Assembly (NCBI GenBank): GCA_965644295.1
Contig: CBFFRP010000390.1
Location: 1-22,193 of the forward strand
Length of the DNA stretch: 22,193 nucleotides
Reading direction: 5' to 3'
Origin: Paraphysomonas bandaiensis
Taxonomy: Eukaryota > Chrysophyceae
Shown here: piece by piece, positions 18,753 through 22,193 of the stretch
Layout: every line of letters begins with the position of its first letter
Numbering within the stretch: position 1 is the first letter of the stretch
Made by a program: the position numbers and the translations under genes
The notes under the pieces: model-generated
Told to the model about the DNA's origin: nothing
What the model saw: only the letters and a program-made list of their open reading frames with translations
Databases searched by the model: none

Positions 18753-20843
18753 TGTCCTTTTCTTGGTATTAATTTATTTATGTTGTTAACTGATGTTGAT
18801 TGCTCTATTATACATATTTCTATATATGAAAGTTTATCAAATTTGTACTGCAATACTAGCATATTGGTATCGGCTACATCAAGTCCAAGGACTACTTCTA
18901 TATCTCTAATGCGTTCTGCACTAATATCTGATATTGAAGATCTATCCACTTGAGTCATTCCCTAACCATAGCCATAGCTGAACGTAGCTTAGCTGGGGTG
19001 TGAACCTCTATCGTAGATTCTCCTTCCATAGTAACAATAAATCAATGACAATGACTAAATACAACTACAATACTATCTGCAAGCAACTTCTGGAGTGAAG
19101 AAATTGCCTTTTATTATTAATAATCAGTATATATCTAACTACGATTCCATGGCTAATGGAATGACCATCGTTCGCAATCAATACCAAACACATCAGTCTA
19201 ATGCAGTTGACTATAATAACTCATCATCAATGTATAAGGGAAGATACATTCCGTATTCTCATAGTAGTTGAAGCCTTGTATATGTACTACCAAGTACAGT
19301 TCATTAAACAATATGTGAAATACAACTGTGTTACTAGATAACCTGGCAATACACGTCTATCAGCGTGGATATCAAACCCGGAAGTCTCCTGTAAAATTCT
19401 CCAGCATTGAGTATCAATACATATATATATATATCATCAATCATTAATTTCATCATTAAACTTCATTACGGGTCTTTCTTTGTCTTTTGAGTAGAGGTAT
19501 ATATAAGTATCAATGATAAGCATGAGTTGTTGTCATAGTCATAATATATCATAGAGCTTAATATTAAATACAATAATATTAATACTAATCGACCTATATT
19601 GCACATAAAGTATGTACAAACTTAGGCATGTGCAATAGAGATCTCATCGTATAAAGTTACCGGATATAGCTGGTTATTACAGAGACTCACACTCAGTATT
19701 GTTATATAGAGAATGATCAATTATTACGAAACACTTAGCAGTTAATTACAATAATTTACATTATGATCAATAATGTTCAAGAATTTGTTATCATCAAGAA
19801 TTATATTTATTGTGTTTTCCAACAACTATATACTTTCAGGTATAGCATGTGCGCGTTCACCAAAATCCCAGAATGGGTATTTCCATAGTACGAGATTTTA
19901 TGTCAGCATACCATATAGCTAGCATTATAAAATAGGTTGTGTTTCTAGTGATACACTAAATTCACCAACAAATACACAACACGAGAGTAAGAAGTTGCGG
20001 TGCTACTGATATGGCAGTTAACTGAACATTACATCTATCTCGATCTTAAACTCTGGCCACATAGCTTTTTTTACTCAACGATTCATTTATGCACTCTACC
20101 GGCTTGACCTTCTGCTGAATAAAATAGTCAGTTTGAATAACTACTCTATCCCAATGCCGCGTTTGTGTAATGGCCCATCACTTGCTCTGCTGTATGTAGA
20201 TGCAATTATTATCGATTGCACAATTCTAACTTCCATATTATATAGTCTCTGTAGTGTGTACAGAGCAGCCATCCCCATTCGTGGCAGGAGTTGAATACTT
20301 ATCCCGCATGTAAACGTGAGTAGTTACAGATAATACATCGAAACAGAAGGTCATTGTGTGTAAGCGATCGTACACAATGCTACACAACGAATTAAAACAA
20401 TCTAAGCACACCAGTGTGTCAAGCACAGTTGAATTATAGTCTAATGGTAATAATTTCAGGTGTGATGTATGAAGCACTTATGACTGGTCATGTAGGAAGC
20501 AATGCACTATATATGGGGTGTATGCGGTGCACTCGTCAGTGAAATCCCGCCATACTCTAACATACACGAAAAAACGTTTTGCAAATAATCCCAGGAAGCG
20601 TCCTCTCTTTGCTCATAAATAACTTTACACCCACATCATTATCAATGTCGATGATCCATTTTAGCTAGTATGAATAGCAGCCGAGAGCAAGCCTACTCAA
20701 TGTGTGTTCTCTGCTCTCTCTGGTTGTGTGTGAGAAATTTGAGGGGTTTCGATTACATACTTCATACTGTGTACAAAAAGCAGTGAATGGAGCTGTGAGA
20801 TAACCATATGTCATATGTCATGAGTGTGCTGGTCGTTTAAGGC

Positions 20844-20875
20844 CACAATGAAGTAAGAGTGCTATACGGTACAGG
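20844..20875 (+). repeat. 32-bp direct repeat, copy 1 (copy 2 at 21200-21231)
   Basis: cacaatgaagtaagagtgc-tacggtacagg here and cacaatgaagtaaaagtgc-tacgatacagg at 21200-21231 match at 29 of 32 positions, 356 bases apart. Both lie just upstream of the copia gag remnant, so they may belong to its terminal repeat or leader. Confidence 0.65.
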
Positions 20876-21227
20876 GCTGTGTTCACATTTACAAGAGAAT
20901 ATAGGCCTGTGTTGAGTATATTGTTGTTATACACTTATGAGGGTGTGTACAGCAGTACAGTGAATAGCTTTGTCATGACAGTGAGAGTGATCTGTTTATT
21001 GTGTAGCTAATATTATTGTTTGATGTGGTGTGAGAATAGATGAGATGATATATATATAATATATTTTATATCAATTGATAAAATATGATGTGGAGGTGCT
21101 AATTGCGCCTCTTGTGCAGCATAGAGCTGTTGCAGATTCCTCAGCGCATATTATAGATATAATATCTTCTCCCATTCATGAATGCGGCCATTATAGGGAC
21201 ACAATGAAGTAAAAGTGCAATACGATA

Positions 21228-21271
21228 CAGGTAAGTGTAATCTGCGTAATGGCGCACATGCTACTTACCTG
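21228..21271. repeat. Inverted repeat built on caggtaagt / acttacctg
   Basis: Perfect 9-base arms with a 26-base gap, immediately after copy 2 of the 32-base repeat. Each arm reads as a consensus splice donor (CAG|GTAAGT), one per strand. Probably a hairpin; any splicing role is speculation. Confidence 0.5.
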
Positions 21272-21351
21272 CACACACCCCGACCTCACACAAATACACG
21301 AATACTGTAATTTCATCTTATCAGTTGAGAATAGTAAACCTTAGCAAAATA

Positions 21352-22193
21352 ATGTCAACTTCTGTTATGGTAGCGGATGGTAGTTGCAGGGATGGGGAAG
21401 GGGTGATGACAAGAAGCTGCGGTTTGACAAGAACCAAGCAGACTATTCAGCGAGAAAAATCAAAGATGCATCTAATGAAGAGAAAAAACCGAAACCATCT
21501 TGGCTTGGCGGACCATGCCAATGGAGGAAGGAATTTAAGAGTCATGGAGAGAGCGTAATGATACCTGTGTTAGTACTATTTGGGAGGCTTGCGAGCATGA
21601 CCCTGATGTGTTGGAGGTAGCCAATCAATATTTGGAGGGGAAGGCAATTTTACCTGCTGATGATCCTGCTAAGGAGGTGTTATCCAGTGAGCTCCTTCAG
21701 ACACTGGTTGATAGGTTCAGAGGCGAGATTGGGACTGTATTGGAGAAGACTACGGCAGAATACCATTCGTTCAAAATAAGGCCGGGGAAAAGGTGTCTGT
21801 TGGGGTAGATCGACTGAACGGTATAATCCAGAAGCTCATAAAATTGGGACAACCGCAGACAGAGGCAAGTAAATTAGCAAAGATAAAAGCAGCGCTGCAG
21901 ATAGAGGAGATTACATGATTTATGGATGTCGGTAGCGATGATGCCTAAAGCAACAACTACATTTGATTCGGTGAAAGAGGCTTGTGAAGAGTATGACAGA
22001 GGGCCATGACGCAGCTGAAGAAACTAAAGGGAGACAAATCTGAAGAGATCAATTTTACGGCGTCGAAGGAGCCAGTGGTTTGTTCATTTTTGTCGGAAGA
22101 AGGGACATGTAGCAGCGAATTGTTATGCTAAGGAACGACAAAGAAAAATGGATAAGTTCAAAAGAAAAGGGAAGACAAAGGAAAAGGCTTCGA
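21352..22193 (+). mobile_element. Degenerate Ty1/copia gag, running off the window
   Basis: Gag forms the particle that packages element RNA. Fragments in order but in changing frames: KKLRFDKNQADYSARKIKD (copia gag N-terminal motif); YLEGKAILPADDPAKEVLSS and LVDRFRGEIGTVLEKTTAEY; GEKVSVGVDRLNGIIQKLIK; LWMSVAMMPKATTTFDSVKE; and lastly the nucleocapsid zinc knuckle HFCRKKGHVAANC followed by a Lys/Arg-rich run. At least three frame changes and internal stops show it is dead. In the knuckle the first Cys of CX2CX4HX4C is replaced by Val. Pol, if present, lies beyond the right edge. It points opposite to the copia pol fragment at the left edge, so the two are separate insertions. Confidence 0.85.

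Larger units (their letters stand above)
18753..21351. other. 2.6 kb AT-rich spacer
   Basis: No gene or RNA gene supported. It contains a TA run near 19421-19433, a perfect 12-base palindrome TATCAATTGATA at 21069-21080 inside a longer imperfect one, and a repeated 32-base segment. The part from about 20700 could contain the 5' terminal repeat or leader of the copia element that follows, but I cannot define its ends. Confidence 0.4.

Noticed and set aside
18985-18996. TAGCTTAGCTGG fits the tRNA A-box consensus
   Set aside because: There is no B box at the right distance and no acceptor stem pairing around it.
20238-20477. 79-codon minus-strand frame in the right-hand spacer
   Set aside because: No recognisable motif and no splice context; chance frames of this size are expected here.

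Overview
The window looks like nuclear DNA from a eukaryote, probably a protist of a lineage I cannot name. Two intact genes read correctly only after removal of short GT-AG introns. Introns are 45-51 bases in the RNA-binding gene and 47-162 bases in the hydrolase gene. There are no operons or ribosome binding sites. Spacers are AT-rich, and the rest is Ty1/copia debris, a transposase-like ORF, a 188-bp satellite, a dispersed repeat and broken genes. The alpha/beta hydrolase has the general look of a family I associate with ciliates and other protists; that is recall, not a search result.

Layout: (1) 1-1273, minus strand: Ty1/copia pol fragment (integrase C-terminus into reverse transcriptase), cut off on the right at 1273 and running out of the window on the left. 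(2) 1274-3330: decayed DNA with hairpins, a small plus-strand ORF, an exact-length 54-bp direct repeat pair and, between the pair, a frameshifted P-loop NTPase remnant on the minus strand. (3) 3334-5356, minus: a DUF7869-type, DDE/RNase-H-like mobile-element protein whose charged tail lies in an overlapping +1 frame. (4) 5357-6530: spacer with copy A of a dispersed repeat. (5) 6531-9993, minus: a six-exon gene for a 966-residue membrane-anchored alpha/beta hydrolase with a complete Ser-Asp-His set. (6) 10447-11016, plus: a broken prefoldin subunit 5 gene. (7) about 12200-13076, minus: a second broken gene that begins with a signal-peptide-like segment. (8) 13128-14383, plus: a five-exon gene for a 354-residue, three-RRM RNA-binding protein of ELAV/CELF-like layout. 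(9) 15030-15305: copy B of the dispersed repeat with an internal 95-bp duplication, then at 15508-16746 a 188-bp satellite of 6.6 units. (10) 18002-18752, plus: a degenerate coding stretch with a possible copia zinc-binding motif. (11) 18753-21351: AT-rich spacer. (12) 21352-22193, plus: degenerate Ty1/copia gag running off the window.

The working genes are the hydrolase and the RRM protein. The two genes between them are disabled although the flanking genes have perfect frames, so sequencing error is an unlikely explanation for the damage. The most unusual items are the hydrolase with about 400 residues inserted between its catalytic Asp and His, the overlapping-frame tail on the transposase-like ORF, and the cluster of dead genes between two intact ones.
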